Assembly: GCF_004365355.1 (NCBI RefSeq)
Contig: NZ_SODP01000003.1
Coordinates: 868,001-932,000 of the forward strand
Direction of reading: 5' to 3'
DNA from: Kribbella pratensis
GTDB taxonomy: Bacteria; Actinomycetota; Actinomycetes; Propionibacteriales; Kribbellaceae
DNA: 64,000 nucleotides
The notes under the pieces were generated by a model, which worked only from the letters and a program-made list of their open reading frames with translations, ran no database searches and had not been told where the DNA came from. Each line of letters opens with the position of its first letter. Position 1 is the first letter of the stretch. Both the position numbers and the translations under genes were made by a program. Shown here piece after piece: positions 1 to 8,136 of this stretch.

Positions 1-612
1 GGCCGGCGCGTCGAACAGGATGAACCGGCCGGACTCACGCCAGTACCCGAAGGCACCGGAGATCGCATCGCCGTCCTTCATCAGCTCGGTGATCGTGCAC
101 TCGGCGTACACCTTGAGGTTGGCCTCGTAGTCGCCGGTGGCCTCGAAGTCCTCCTGCTGCAGCGAGACGATCTTCTGCTGCAGGGTGCGGATCAGTTCCA
201 GGCCGGTGCGGTCGCCGACGTGCGCGAGTCGCGGGTAGGTGTGGCCGCCGAAGTTGCGCTGGCTGATCCGGCCGTCCGGCGTGCGGTCGAACAGCGCGCC
301 GTAGGTCTCCAGCTCCCAGACCCGGTCGGGAGCCTCCTGCGCGTGCAGCTCGGCCATCCGCCAGTTGTTCAGGAACTTCCCGCCGCGCATCGTGTCGCGG
401 TAGTGGACCTGCCAGTTGTCGTTGGAGTTCGCGTTGCCCATCGCGGCCGCGCAACCGCCCTCGGCCATCACCGTGTGCGCCTTGCCGAACAGCGACTTGC
501 AGATGATCGCGGTCTTCTTGCCCTGTTCACGGGCCTCGATCGCCGCGCGCAGGCCGGCGCCGCCGGCCCCGATCACGACGACGTCGTAGGAGTGTCGTTC
601 CAGCTCAGTCAT
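1..612 (-). CDS. sdhA: Succinate dehydrogenase flavoprotein subunit, N-terminal part (cut by window edge)
   Basis: Oxidises succinate to fumarate with covalently bound FAD at the cytoplasmic face of the membrane complex. The reading frame stays open to base 1, so only about 204 N-terminal residues are present. Residues 11-20 form the FAD-binding fold (VVVIGAGGAG), and His46 in HTVMAEGG is the expected covalent FAD attachment residue. The ATG at 612 lies 15 bases after the stop of the membrane-anchor gene, so the two are co-transcribed. The family is the Sdh type found in actinobacteria with a long cytochrome-like anchor; fumarate reductase polarity cannot be excluded from this part alone. Confidence 0.93.
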   Translation of the reverse strand, partial: MTELERHSYDVVVIGAGGAGLRAAIEAREQGKKTAIICKSLFGKAHTVMAEGGCAAAMGNANSNDNWQVHYRDTMRGGKFLNNWRMAELHAQEAPDRVWELETYGALFDRTPDGRISQRNFGGHTYPRLAHVGDRTGLELIRTLQQKIVSLQQEDFEATGDYEANLKVYAECTITELMKDGDAISGAFGYWRESGRFILFDAPA

Positions 613-627
613 ATCCAGAAATCCCGG

Positions 628-1428
628 TCAGTTGATGATGCGCAGGTCGGAGAACCATCCGGCCGCGAGGGCCATGATGTAGAAGTCGGTCAGGATCACG
701 GTGAACAGCGACGTCATCGCGAACGTGCCGTGCTTCGGGTTCAGCTTGGACACGAAGGTCCAGTACCGGTACCGCATCGGGTGCTTGGAGAAGTTCTTCA
801 GGCGTCCGCCGACGATGTGCCGGCAGGCGTGGCAGGACAGCGTGTACAGCCACAGGCAGACCAGGTTGACCCAGATGATCACGGTGCCGAGGCCGATACC
901 GAAACCGCCGTCCTTGCCGTGGAAGGCCTGGACGCCGTCGTAGACGTTGAGCAGGCCGAAGACCAGCGCGCCGTAGAAGAAGTAGCGGTGCAGGTTCAGC
1001 GCGACCAGCGGGAACTTGGTCTCACCGGTGTAGGTCTTGTGCGGCTCGGGCACCGCGCACGCGGCCGGCGCGAAGAACAGCGACCGGTAGCCCGCCTTGC
1101 GGTAGTAGTAGCAGGTGCCGCGGAAGCCGGCCAGGATCACGAACGTGATCAGGCTGAACGGCAGGAACCGCGGGAAGGCGCCGAACCAGGTGCCGAGATG
1201 GCTGGAGCCTTCGACACAGCTGCTGGTGAGACAGGGCGAGTACAGCGGTGTCAGGTAGTGGAACTCACCGACCCAGTACCACTTGTTCATGAAGATCCGG
1301 ATCGTCGCGTAGACGATGAAGAACACCAGGATCACGCCGATGCGCAACGGCGCGAGCCACCATCGATCCGATCTCGCGGTCTTGAGGCCGATCTGTGCGC
1401 GGCCAGGGCTGTCTACTCCGGTAGCCAT
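628..1428 (-). CDS. Succinate dehydrogenase cytochrome b-type membrane anchor subunit
   Basis: A 266-residue integral membrane protein that would anchor the SdhA/SdhB head and pass electrons to quinone. Five hydrophobic segments are visible (about residues 29-42, 88-102, 149-166, 180-197 and 238-258). Histidines in or beside them (H147 in LNLHRYF, H200 and H204 in CHACRH) are candidate haem ligands. It is directly upstream of sdhA, and its ATG shares one base with the stop of the small gene before it (TGATG), so the three genes look like one operon. The length is much greater than an E. coli-type SdhC, matching the fused anchor of actinobacterial Sdh complexes. The functional call rests on context and topology. 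Confidence 0.85.
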   Translation of the reverse strand: MATGVDSPGRAQIGLKTARSDRWWLAPLRIGVILVFFIVYATIRIFMNKWYWVGEFHYLTPLYSPCLTSSCVEGSSHLGTWFGAFPRFLPFSLITFVILAGFRGTCYYYRKAGYRSLFFAPAACAVPEPHKTYTGETKFPLVALNLHRYFFYGALVFGLLNVYDGVQAFHGKDGGFGIGLGTVIIWVNLVCLWLYTLSCHACRHIVGGRLKNFSKHPMRYRYWTFVSKLNPKHGTFAMTSLFTVILTDFYIMALAAGWFSDLRIIN

Positions 1429-1730
1429 CAGGGAGCGTGCCTGTCGGGCGCGCCGAAGCCTTCATGCTCCGCGTCTGTCCACATGGACGCGTCATACTCC
1501 ACGTCGGGAATCTCCTCGAGTTCCTCCGGAACGGGTCCGGGCCTGTGCCTGGGGTCGGGCGGGCCGAGCTCTGCGAGATCGTCGTTCAGCCGGGCCACGT
1601 CGGACACCAGGCGGCGAATGCCGAGGGTGTCACCGTACTCCTGGCTCAATTTGCCGACGGCACCGTGTAGCCCCTCGAGCGCGCGAGCGACTGCGGCGGT
1701 AGCATCACGGCCGCTGTTGCCTTCACTCAT
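1428..1730 (-). CDS. Small hypothetical protein leading the sdh operon
   Basis: A 100-residue acidic, soluble protein I do not recognise. It has an alpha-helical N-terminal half (about residues 10-55, rich in Ala, Leu, Asp) and a Pro/Asp/Glu-rich tail ending in GAPDRHAP. There is no signal peptide or membrane segment. Its stop overlaps the ATG of the Sdh membrane anchor by one base, so translation of the two is probably coupled and a role in Sdh assembly or stoichiometry is possible, but that is inference from position only. It is the first gene of the visible operon; about 100 bp separate it from the end of the next minus-strand gene upstream. Confidence 0.7.
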   Translation of the reverse strand: MSEGNSGRDATAAVARALEGLHGAVGKLSQEYGDTLGIRRLVSDVARLNDDLAELGPPDPRHRPGPVPEELEEIPDVEYDASMWTDAEHEGFGAPDRHAP

Positions 1731-1832
1731 GCCGACTCCAGTGATGGTTATGTAGCTGTCAGTATGGGCACACTTTGCCCCCGCGAAGCGCCCAACGGAA
1801 GACCCATCGGTACGGCGTGTTTCCGGTTAGGG

Positions 1833-2465
1833 TCACCTCAGTTGCGACCGTGCCGACGGGTGGAGTAATGGAGCGAATCCGGCCTTCAGCACAAGAAGAT
1901 TCGCCGGGGGAGTAAGCGTCTCGACCTGCGCCAGTCCAGCTGGTCGCCGCGGCTGTTCGTACCCCTCCCAGGTCCACGGCAGCACGTGCTGCTCGAGCAC
2001 CAGCGCCGGGCGGCCGTCGAACCGGACCATTGCCCCGTCCGGCAGCTCGGCGAGGTCTTGGACGGTGGTTCGCTGCCGCCGGGTCCGCGATTCGACCCGT
2101 TCGCTGTGCAGTACTGCGTCCAGCTCCGCAGCCCGTGGACGCTCGGGCAGGTCGCGTCCGCGCGCCCACGCTCCGGCGTACAGCAGGAAATCCCTGCGTC
2201 GGCAGTAATGACATGGTCGATGCCCGGCGGCGAGAGCGACGGCTTCGTCGAAGAAGAACAGTGCGGTCCAGCGTCCCGGCGGCATCGGATCGCGCCGGAT
2301 CCCCTTCCAGTCAAGGACGCAGCAGATCCACGCCTTCGAGCGCCAGCGGGTGGTGCCCAGGCGGCGATCGGGCGAGTGCAGGCTGCCGCGGTTGCCCATC
2401 AGCAGACCGCGGCCCGGGTCGGCGACGATCTCCTGGGTGGGCAGAACCCTGTTCTGCAACGGCAT
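1833..2465 (-). CDS. Conserved hypothetical protein with CHYCRRRDF motif
   Basis: A 210-residue soluble protein of a family I recall as an uncharacterised actinobacterial protein. The start is set at the ATG at 2465 because recognisable protein (MPLQNRVLPTQEIVADP) begins there; the longer frame upstream is Ser/Thr/Pro-rich and runs antisense through the Nudix gene. Features seen: a GLLMGNRG segment near residue 27, a Trp/Cys segment (RWRSKAWICC) near residue 45, and CHYCRRRDF near residue 87, whose Cys-His-x-Cys could bind a metal. It is divergent from the Nudix gene with about 50 bp between the two starts. No function is assigned. Confidence 0.7.
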   Translation of the reverse strand: MPLQNRVLPTQEIVADPGRGLLMGNRGSLHSPDRRLGTTRWRSKAWICCVLDWKGIRRDPMPPGRWTALFFFDEAVALAAGHRPCHYCRRRDFLLYAGAWARGRDLPERPRAAELDAVLHSERVESRTRRQRTTVQDLAELPDGAMVRFDGRPALVLEQHVLPWTWEGYEQPRRPAGLAQVETLTPPANLLVLKAGFAPLLHPSARSQLR

Positions 2466-2514
2466 ACGGGCATCATGTCGGACTCGGCGGACAGTTTCTG
2501 GCAGAGTCGCGACA

Positions 2515-2877
2515 ATGCAGACAGTTGTTGGAGTCGCGGTCGTACGGGACGGTCTGGTGCTGGCGGCGTACCGGGTGGGTGGCGGCTGGGAGTTCCCGGG
2601 CGGGAAGGTCGAGCCGGGGGAGACCGACGAACAGGCGGCGGTGCGGGAGATCCGCGAGGAGCTCGACCTGGAGATCAAGGTCGGCGACTCGCTCGGGCCG
2701 GGCGTGGACATCTCGCCGGACTACCGGCTGCACGTCTATCTGGCCACGGCTGTCGCCGGAGATCCGGTCCTGCGGGAGCACTCGGAACTGCGCTGGTTCG
2801 GGCCGGCCGAGCTCGACGAGAAGGACTGGCTGGAGCCGGATCGACCGTTCGTCCGGGCGCTGCGCGACCGATTCTGA
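2515..2877 (+). CDS. Nudix (MutT-type) nucleotide hydrolase
   Basis: A 120-residue single-domain Nudix hydrolase, the usual length of MutT/NudG proteins that hydrolyse damaged nucleoside triphosphates (for example 8-oxo-dGTP) to monophosphates. The Nudix box is complete at residues 30-52: G30 of the box, E36, then R44-E45-I-R-E48-E49 with the metal-binding glutamates. The aromatic GGGWEFPGGKVEPGE run before the box is typical of MutT. The ATG at 2515 was chosen because the preceding in-frame codons do not look like this family. It is monocistronic and divergent from the hypothetical gene at 1833-2465. The exact substrate cannot be told from sequence. Confidence 0.9.
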   Translation: MQTVVGVAVVRDGLVLAAYRVGGGWEFPGGKVEPGETDEQAAVREIREELDLEIKVGDSLGPGVDISPDYRLHVYLATAVAGDPVLREHSELRWFGPAELDEKDWLEPDRPFVRALRDRF

Positions 2878-3018
2878 GTGGCAGAAGTCACACCGCTGTC
2901 CGCCACCGGAGCCTCACGCACCGGAACTGTATGGGTGGTTTGTATGGGTTGTACCTGGTGAGTGGTCTGATCCGGCAACGAGAATCCTTCCCTGAGGACT
3001 TCTGGGGAGGAGTGACGT

Positions 3019-3330
3019 ATGTCGGTGTTTCCGGCAGTTCCGGTGGTGCGGAGAGAGGACATCTTCGATCCATCCGGCGCGCCCGAGGTCGTGTGCGAGG
3101 TGTACGAGCTCGGGTCGCACCGGCGGACGCCGGTGGTCGTCAGGGAGCTGACCAGCCGGCAGGTCACGATCGGCCGGATGATGTCGACCGGGGCGAAGGA
3201 CGCCGCGATCGCCCGCGACCTGGGTCTGTCGCTGCGGACGGTGCGCGCCGAGATCAGCTCACTGATCGCCGGGCTCGGCGCGAAGTCCCGTTTCCAGGCG
3301 GGTTGCCTGCTCGTCCGCCGGTTCGGCTGA
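3019..3330 (+). CDS. Small LuxR-type helix-turn-helix regulator
   Basis: A 103-residue protein whose C-terminal half (about residues 43-100) is a LuxR/NarL helix-turn-helix: LTSRQVTIGRMMSTGAKDAA followed by IARDLGLSLRTVRAEISSLI. There is no receiver or ligand-binding domain; the N-terminal 40 residues are short and unassigned, so it resembles a stand-alone DNA-binding remnant or effector of a larger regulator. A strong ribosome site (GGGGAGGAG) precedes the ATG. The 140-bp upstream region has two direct copies of GTATGGGT 14 bases apart (near 2931 and 2945), possible regulatory sites. It ends 44 bases before mshB. Its target is unknown. Confidence 0.8.
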   Translation: MSVFPAVPVVRREDIFDPSGAPEVVCEVYELGSHRRTPVVVRELTSRQVTIGRMMSTGAKDAAIARDLGLSLRTVRAEISSLIAGLGAKSRFQAGCLLVRRFG

Positions 3331-3373
3331 CCGAACTGACCGAACTGTCCGAGGGCCGACGTAGGCTTTCGGC

Positions 3374-4285
3374 ATGGTTGAGCTTGCTGAGCGCCGGCTG
3401 ATGCTGGTGCACGCGCACCCGGACGACGAAACCATCAACAACGGTGCCACGATGGCGCGCTACGTGGCCGAAGGCGCCCACGTCACGCTGATCACGTGCA
3501 CGCTCGGTGAGGAGGGTGAGGTCCTCGTCCCCGAGCTCGCCCACCTGGCCTCCGACCAGGACGACGCCCTCGGCGAGCACCGGATCGGTGAGCTCGCCAA
3601 CGCGATGGCCGAGCTCGGAGTCACCGACCACCGCTTCCTCGGCGGCGCGGGCAAGTACCGCGACACCGGCATGATCTACAACGACGAGGGCAACGCCGAC
3701 GTCCCGCACGAGACCCGCAAGGACAGCTTCTGGCAGGCCGACCTGGTCACCGCGGCGAACGATCTGGTCCCGCTGATCCGTGAGCTCCGTCCGCAGGTCC
3801 TGGTGACCTACGACCAGTGGGGCAACTACGGCCACCCCGATCACATCAAGGCACACCGCGTCGCGACGTACGCCGCCGACCTCGCCGCCGCGCGCTCGTA
3901 CCGGGAGGACTTCGGCCCGGCCTGGGACATCCCGAAGATCTACTGGACCGCGATGGCCGAGTCCCGGATGCGCTCGCAGCTGCGGCTGCTCCGCGAAGCC
4001 GGCGACACCACCACGTTCGAGGGGATGGACCCCGACGGGCCGATGCCGCCGATGATCACCCCCGACCGGCTGATCGACTGCATCATCGACGGCGAGCAGT
4101 TCGTCGACCGCAAGATGAACGCGATGAAGGCGCACGCCACCCAGATCACCGTCGACGGGCCGTTCTTCGCCCTGTCGAACAACGTCGGCAACCAGATCTG
4201 GAGCTCCGAGCCGTACCGCCTGGTCAAGGGCACTCCCGCTCCGGACGCCGACGGTCTGGAGCACGACCTGTTCGCCGGCCTCTGA
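3374..4285 (+). CDS. mshB: N-acetyl-glucosaminyl-inositol deacetylase of mycothiol synthesis
   Basis: Removes the acetyl group from GlcNAc-inositol, the second committed step of mycothiol synthesis, in the cytoplasm. At 303 residues it equals the length I recall for M. tuberculosis MshB. The zinc site is visible as AHPDDE (His15, Asp17-Asp18) near the N-terminus and HPDH in GHPDHIKAH near residue 154-160. TCTLGEEGEV and the FLGGAGKYRDTGM segment distinguish MshB from the conjugate amidase Mca. It reads convergently with the exporter gene, whose 3' end overlaps its own by about 60 bp. Confidence 0.92.
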   Translation: MVELAERRLMLVHAHPDDETINNGATMARYVAEGAHVTLITCTLGEEGEVLVPELAHLASDQDDALGEHRIGELANAMAELGVTDHRFLGGAGKYRDTGMIYNDEGNADVPHETRKDSFWQADLVTAANDLVPLIRELRPQVLVTYDQWGNYGHPDHIKAHRVATYAADLAAARSYREDFGPAWDIPKIYWTAMAESRMRSQLRLLREAGDTTTFEGMDPDGPMPPMITPDRLIDCIIDGEQFVDRKMNAMKAHATQITVDGPFFALSNNVGNQIWSSEPYRLVKGTPAPDADGLEHDLFAGL

Positions 4286-5156
4286 GCCGGTTCCCGGAGA
4301 GATACGCGCCGACCAGGATCAGCACGCACCCCGACAGTTGGAGCAAGGTCGGCCGCTCGTGCAGCACCACAGAGCTCAGCACGAGCGCGCCGACCGGCGT
4401 CAGCATCAACAGTGCGGCGCCGACGTGGCTCGGCAGGTGCGGTGAGTACGTCGCCACCAGCAGCCAGCCCACCACCGTCCCCGCGAGAGCAACTCCGATC
4501 AGCCATCCGATCACGCGGAACCCGGGCGCGAGGTCGACCCCTCGCCACAGCCAGCCGGCGATGAGCGAGACGACGCCGGCCGAGGCGATCACGACGAAGT
4601 AGTTCTGGAGCGGTCGCCCGCCCATCCCTGTCCGGCGGAGCAGGTAGAGGAACACCGAGTAGCAAGCAGCCGCCAGGACAGCGTGGATGGTGCCCCAGAC
4701 GGGATCCGTGCCGGCCGCACCGCCGTCGACCAGGCCCGCGGTCAGCGCGACGCCGAGGATCATCACCGGCACCCAGGCGAGGAAGCGCCGTGGGACGGTC
4801 TCACGGTCGATTGCCCAGGCCAGCAGCGGGACGCCGATGACCTGCACGTTCACCACCACCGTCGAAAGCCCGGCGCCTACCTCCTCGATCGCCCGCGTCC
4901 ACAGCAGCATGTCGCCGGCGAAGAACGCTCCGGCCAGCAGACCGAGGAGGAGTTCGTCCCGCCGCAAGGTGCGGCGACGGCGGCGCTCGAGGTAGGCGGC
5001 GACGGCGAGAAACGGGACGGAGAGCACGCAGCGGTAGAAGCTCGCGGTGCCGGGCGTCGTACCCGCGAGGTCGAGGAGGACCGAGGAGACCGAGACGAAC
5101 AGGGCTCCGGCCGCGAGCCAGGCGGCCGCTCTGGGTGGCGCGTTGTCAGCTGTCAT
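4224..5156 (-). CDS. EamA/DMT-family transporter
   Basis: A 310-residue inner-membrane protein with about ten hydrophobic segments in two EamA repeats, the usual size and layout of drug/metabolite exporters of the RhaT/YdcZ superfamily. The start at 5156 (MTADNAPPRAAAWLAAGALF) places the first membrane helix about 10 residues in; further upstream codons are not membrane-like. Substrate is not predictable; amino acids or small metabolites are typical. Its 3' end overlaps that of mshB convergently by 62 bp, giving a basic Arg-rich C-terminal tail. It diverges from the flavin reductase gene with about 80 bp between starts. Confidence 0.88.
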   Translation of the reverse strand: MTADNAPPRAAAWLAAGALFVSVSSVLLDLAGTTPGTASFYRCVLSVPFLAVAAYLERRRRRTLRRDELLLGLLAGAFFAGDMLLWTRAIEEVGAGLSTVVVNVQVIGVPLLAWAIDRETVPRRFLAWVPVMILGVALTAGLVDGGAAGTDPVWGTIHAVLAAACYSVFLYLLRRTGMGGRPLQNYFVVIASAGVVSLIAGWLWRGVDLAPGFRVIGWLIGVALAGTVVGWLLVATYSPHLPSHVGAALLMLTPVGALVLSSVVLHERPTLLQLSGCVLILVGAYLSGNRLRGRRTGRAPDRRRPERECP

Positions 5157-5238
5157 CGGCCGTCCGGTACCCAGCAGCGTGACGGGACCCACACGCTCGG
5201 TTGAGGCATCAACCTTGCCGCAGGCATAACCTGCTGAG

Positions 5239-5757
5239 GTGTCCTCATCCGAGCCGAGTGGGAGCGTCCCGCCTGCGGAGTTCCGTACTGCGCTCGGCCG
5301 GTTCGCGTCGGGGATCACGATCATGAGCACGCTGCAGGACGGCGTGGCGCATGCGATGACCGCGAACGCGTTCACCTCGGTGTCGCTCGATCCGCCGCTG
5401 GTGCTGGTCTGCGTGGACAAGGGTGTGCGGATGCATGCCGCCGTACTCGACTGCGGGTATTGGGCGGCGTCGGTGCTGTCCGGCGCGCAGCGGGAGATCG
5501 CGGAGCGGTTCGCGCGGTCCGGCCGGGACCTCTACAGCCAGTTCGACGGCATCGGTACGACGGCCGGCCCGAAGACGGGATGCCCGGTGGTCGACGACGC
5601 GCTGTCCTGGCTCGAGTGCCGCACCTGGGCGACGTACGACGGAGGCGACCACACGATCGTGGTGGGTGAGGTGCTGAGCCTCGGCGTCGGCGAGCCGGCC
5701 GACCCGAGCGCGCTGATCTACCACTCCGGTCACTACCGGAATCTCCCGGGAAACTGA
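5239..5757 (+). CDS. Flavin reductase-domain oxidoreductase (FMN-binding)
   Basis: A 172-residue protein of the flavin reductase/DIM6-NTAB family, which uses NAD(P)H to reduce FMN or FAD, often as partner of a two-component monooxygenase. Visible hallmarks are FRTALGRFASGITIMST near residue 14, the AMTANAFTSVSLDPPLVLVC flavin-contact strand near residue 39, and the C-terminal GHYRNL. Length is typical. The GTG start at 5239 was chosen because the family begins a few residues before the FRTALG motif. No monooxygenase partner lies next to it, so it may serve one elsewhere or act in general flavin supply. Confidence 0.88.
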   Translation: MSSSEPSGSVPPAEFRTALGRFASGITIMSTLQDGVAHAMTANAFTSVSLDPPLVLVCVDKGVRMHAAVLDCGYWAASVLSGAQREIAERFARSGRDLYSQFDGIGTTAGPKTGCPVVDDALSWLECRTWATYDGGDHTIVVGEVLSLGVGEPADPSALIYHSGHYRNLPGN

Positions 5758-5868
5758 GCGTTACCGCGGGGCATTCAGGGGCTGCCCCGGCGGTCGGAAG
5801 ACCCTTCCGCGTCCCGTAAGATGTGCGCTTGTGCCTTGACCACGGCTCGAGCAGGAGGACTCTGTCCG

Positions 5869-7641
5869 GTGGGGAGAAAGCAGCTCGCGGGGATCATCGC
5901 CGCCGCGGGGCTCGGTGTGCTCGTCGTGGGGTACGGAGCGGCGTTCGCGTTCGCCGGAGACAAGATTCCCGGTGACACGACCGTGCTCGGGATCCCGATC
6001 GGCGGTCTCTCGAAGGACGACGCGAAGTCCAAGCTGGACGCCGGTCTCAAGGACCGGATCGCGGCCCCGATCGCGCTGAAGGCGGGCGAGTCGAAGTTCA
6101 CCGTGGCGCCGGCCGATGCCGGGCTGACGATCGACGTGGATGCCACCGTCGCCGCCGCGGGAGCGGGCCGCAGCCTGTCCCCGGCGCGGATCTGGCACGC
6201 GCTCACCGGTGGGGACGCGGTCAAGCCGGTCGTCGAGAAGGACGACGCGAGACTCAAGGCCGCCATCGACAAGCTTTCCGCCCAGGTGAACCGGCCGGCC
6301 ACCGAGGGCACGATCACGTTCAAGGGCACCACGCCGGTCACGCATCAGCCGGCCCCCGGGCTGCAGCTGGACGCCGCGAAGGCGCCGGCGGCCGTGATCG
6401 CGGCGTACCCCTCGGACGGGAACCCGAAGGACCTTCCGGTCGGCGTGACCCAGCCGAAGGCCGGGACCGACGCGATCAAGAAGGCGCTCACGGACTTCGC
6501 CGAGCCGGCCATGTCCGGCCCGGTCCGGCTCTCGGTCGGCTCCAAGTCGGTCGAGCTGGAGCCCGCCGAGATCGCCCCGGCGCTGACGCTGACCGCCCAG
6601 GAGGGCCAGGTCATCCCGAGCCTGCGGACGAAGTCGCTGGAGCCGTTGTTCCAGCAGCGGTTCAAGACCCTCGAGACGCTGCCCAAGGACGCGACGGTGC
6701 AGATCGTCGGCGCCGGGCCGAAGGTGATACCGGCGATCGACGGCATGGTCGTCGACAGGGCGAAGGTCGGGGCGGCGATCCTGGAGATCCTGCCGAAGCC
6801 GACCGGTGAGCGGCGGGCCGCCGTACCGCTGACGCCGGTCAAGGCGGCGTTCACCACCGAGCAGGCGACGGCGCTCGGGATCACCGAGAAGATGGGCGAT
6901 TTCAGCACCCAGTTCCCGCACGCGCCGTACCGCAACACCAACATCGGGACGGCCGCGCGCAAGATCAACGGGACGCTGCTGAAGCCGAACGAGACGTTCA
7001 GCCTGAACAAGATCGTCGGCGAGCGGACCAAGGAGAACGGCTTCACCGAGGGCTACATCATCAGCGGCGGGAAGTTCGAGAAGGACCTCGGCGGCGGTGT
7101 CTCGCAGTCGGCGACCACCACCTTCAACGCGGCCTTCTTCGCCGGACTGAAGATCCTCGAGCACAAGGCGCACAGCGTCTACATCTCGCGCTACCCGGTC
7201 GGGCGGGAGGCGACGGTCGCGTGGCCGAGCGTCGACCTGAAGTTCCTGAACGACTCGGGCCACGGCGTACTGGTGCAGACGATCTTCAAGCCGTCCACCC
7301 CGGGAAACTCGGGCAGCATCAGGGTGATCATCTGGGGCACCAAGGTCTGGGACGTCACCGCCGGGCAGTCGGAGAAGTCGAACTTCAAGCAGCCGGTCGT
7401 CCAGTACAACCCGGCCCCGGGCTGCGAGGCCCAGGCGCCGACCCCCGGCTTCGACATCACCATCTACCGGTACTTCGCGAAGAACGGCGCACGGGTCAAG
7501 ACCGAGCAGTTCACCACGAAGTACAACGCCGCCAACGACATCCGCTGCGGCCCGAAGCCCGGCACCACCCCCACGCCACCTCCGGGCGGCACGACGACTC
7601 CACCGGGCCGCGTGAAGCCCCCGACCCGCCCGGCGAGCTAG
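5869..7641 (+). CDS. VanW-family exported cell-wall protein with YoaR-type domain
   Basis: A 590-residue membrane-anchored protein: an N-terminal hydrophobic helix (about residues 5-27), repeated extracellular domains of the putative peptidoglycan-binding YoaR type (about 45-350), then a VanW domain (about 360-520) containing PYRNTNIGTAARKINGTLL and GGGVSQSATTTFNAAFF, and a Pro/Thr/Gly-rich tail. VanW proteins occur with vancomycin-resistance genes but their activity is not established; a wall-bound role is likely. The GTG at 5869 is preceded by an AGGAGGAC ribosome site 8-9 bases away, which decides the start. Its stop overlaps the stop of the convergent MazF-like gene by 3-4 bases. Confidence 0.88.
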   Translation: MGRKQLAGIIAAAGLGVLVVGYGAAFAFAGDKIPGDTTVLGIPIGGLSKDDAKSKLDAGLKDRIAAPIALKAGESKFTVAPADAGLTIDVDATVAAAGAGRSLSPARIWHALTGGDAVKPVVEKDDARLKAAIDKLSAQVNRPATEGTITFKGTTPVTHQPAPGLQLDAAKAPAAVIAAYPSDGNPKDLPVGVTQPKAGTDAIKKALTDFAEPAMSGPVRLSVGSKSVELEPAEIAPALTLTAQEGQVIPSLRTKSLEPLFQQRFKTLETLPKDATVQIVGAGPKVIPAIDGMVVDRAKVGAAILEILPKPTGERRAAVPLTPVKAAFTTEQATALGITEKMGDFSTQFPHAPYRNTNIGTAARKINGTLLKPNETFSLNKIVGERTKENGFTEGYIISGGKFEKDLGGGVSQSATTTFNAAFFAGLKILEHKAHSVYISRYPVGREATVAWPSVDLKFLNDSGHGVLVQTIFKPSTPGNSGSIRVIIWGTKVWDVTAGQSEKSNFKQPVVQYNPAPGCEAQAPTPGFDITIYRYFAKNGARVKTEQFTTKYNAANDIRCGPKPGTTPTPPPGGTTTPPGRVKPPTRPAS

Positions 7642-8075
7642 CTCCGGTGCAGTTGGTGGAGCTCGGCGGCCACTTGGTTGAAGAGCTCCTCGTCGATCGC
7701 GGCGCCTTCGCGGCGTACCTGGTGCGGGTCGATGCGTAGCACCCGGTCGAGACGGACCTCGCTGCGCCGGTGCTCCTTGTCCCAGGATCCGCTGCCGATG
7801 TCCAGCCAGACCCGGCCCCAGCGCGCCTCGTCGGCGGCGTCGCGGTCGTGGTCCTTGCTGGTCAGGATCAGCGCCAGCAGGTAGGCATCGTCGGAGCCGA
7901 CCACGAGCACGGGCCGGTCCTTGCCCCGGTGGTAGTCCTCCTCGAACGGCACCCAGGTCCAGACGATCTCACCCGGGTCAGCCACCCCGTCGTCCGGGTG
8001 CGGCTTGTACTCCACGTGCACGGTCCCCTCGAAGTCCCCGGGGTACTCCGGACGCTCCACCACGTGATCCGCCAT
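7638..8075 (-). CDS. PemK/MazF-like family protein
   Basis: A 145-residue protein with the PemK/MazF fold signature: PGEIVWTWVPFEEDYHRGKD (about residues 33-52) followed by RPVLVVG and a later ILTSKDH segment, as in the mRNA-endoribonuclease toxins. It is longer than classical MazF (about 110 residues) and has no small antitoxin gene next to it: its upstream neighbour is the divergent MFS gene and its downstream neighbour the convergent VanW gene. It may therefore be a solitary, possibly domesticated member rather than an active toxin. The ATG at 8075 faces the start of the MFS gene. Confidence 0.78.
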   Translation of the reverse strand: MADHVVERPEYPGDFEGTVHVEYKPHPDDGVADPGEIVWTWVPFEEDYHRGKDRPVLVVGSDDAYLLALILTSKDHDRDAADEARWGRVWLDIGSGSWDKEHRRSEVRLDRVLRIDPHQVRREGAAIDEELFNQVAAELHQLHRS

Positions 8076-8136
8076 GGCACGGGAGCCTAGAGCATGCCTC
8101 CCTCACATCACGGTGGTCTCGCAGCGTTCCAGCATC

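Noticed and set aside
220-1755. Long plus-strand open frame across the sdh region
   Set aside because: It is antisense to the clearly recognised Sdh anchor and SdhA genes; high-GC DNA produces such frames and the protein is Arg/Val/Ala-rich without a known pattern.
1731-1832. Extension of the hypothetical gene at 1833 or another gene here
   Set aside because: The frames through this stretch are short or change composition, and nothing resembles a known protein; it is best read as the sdh operon promoter region.
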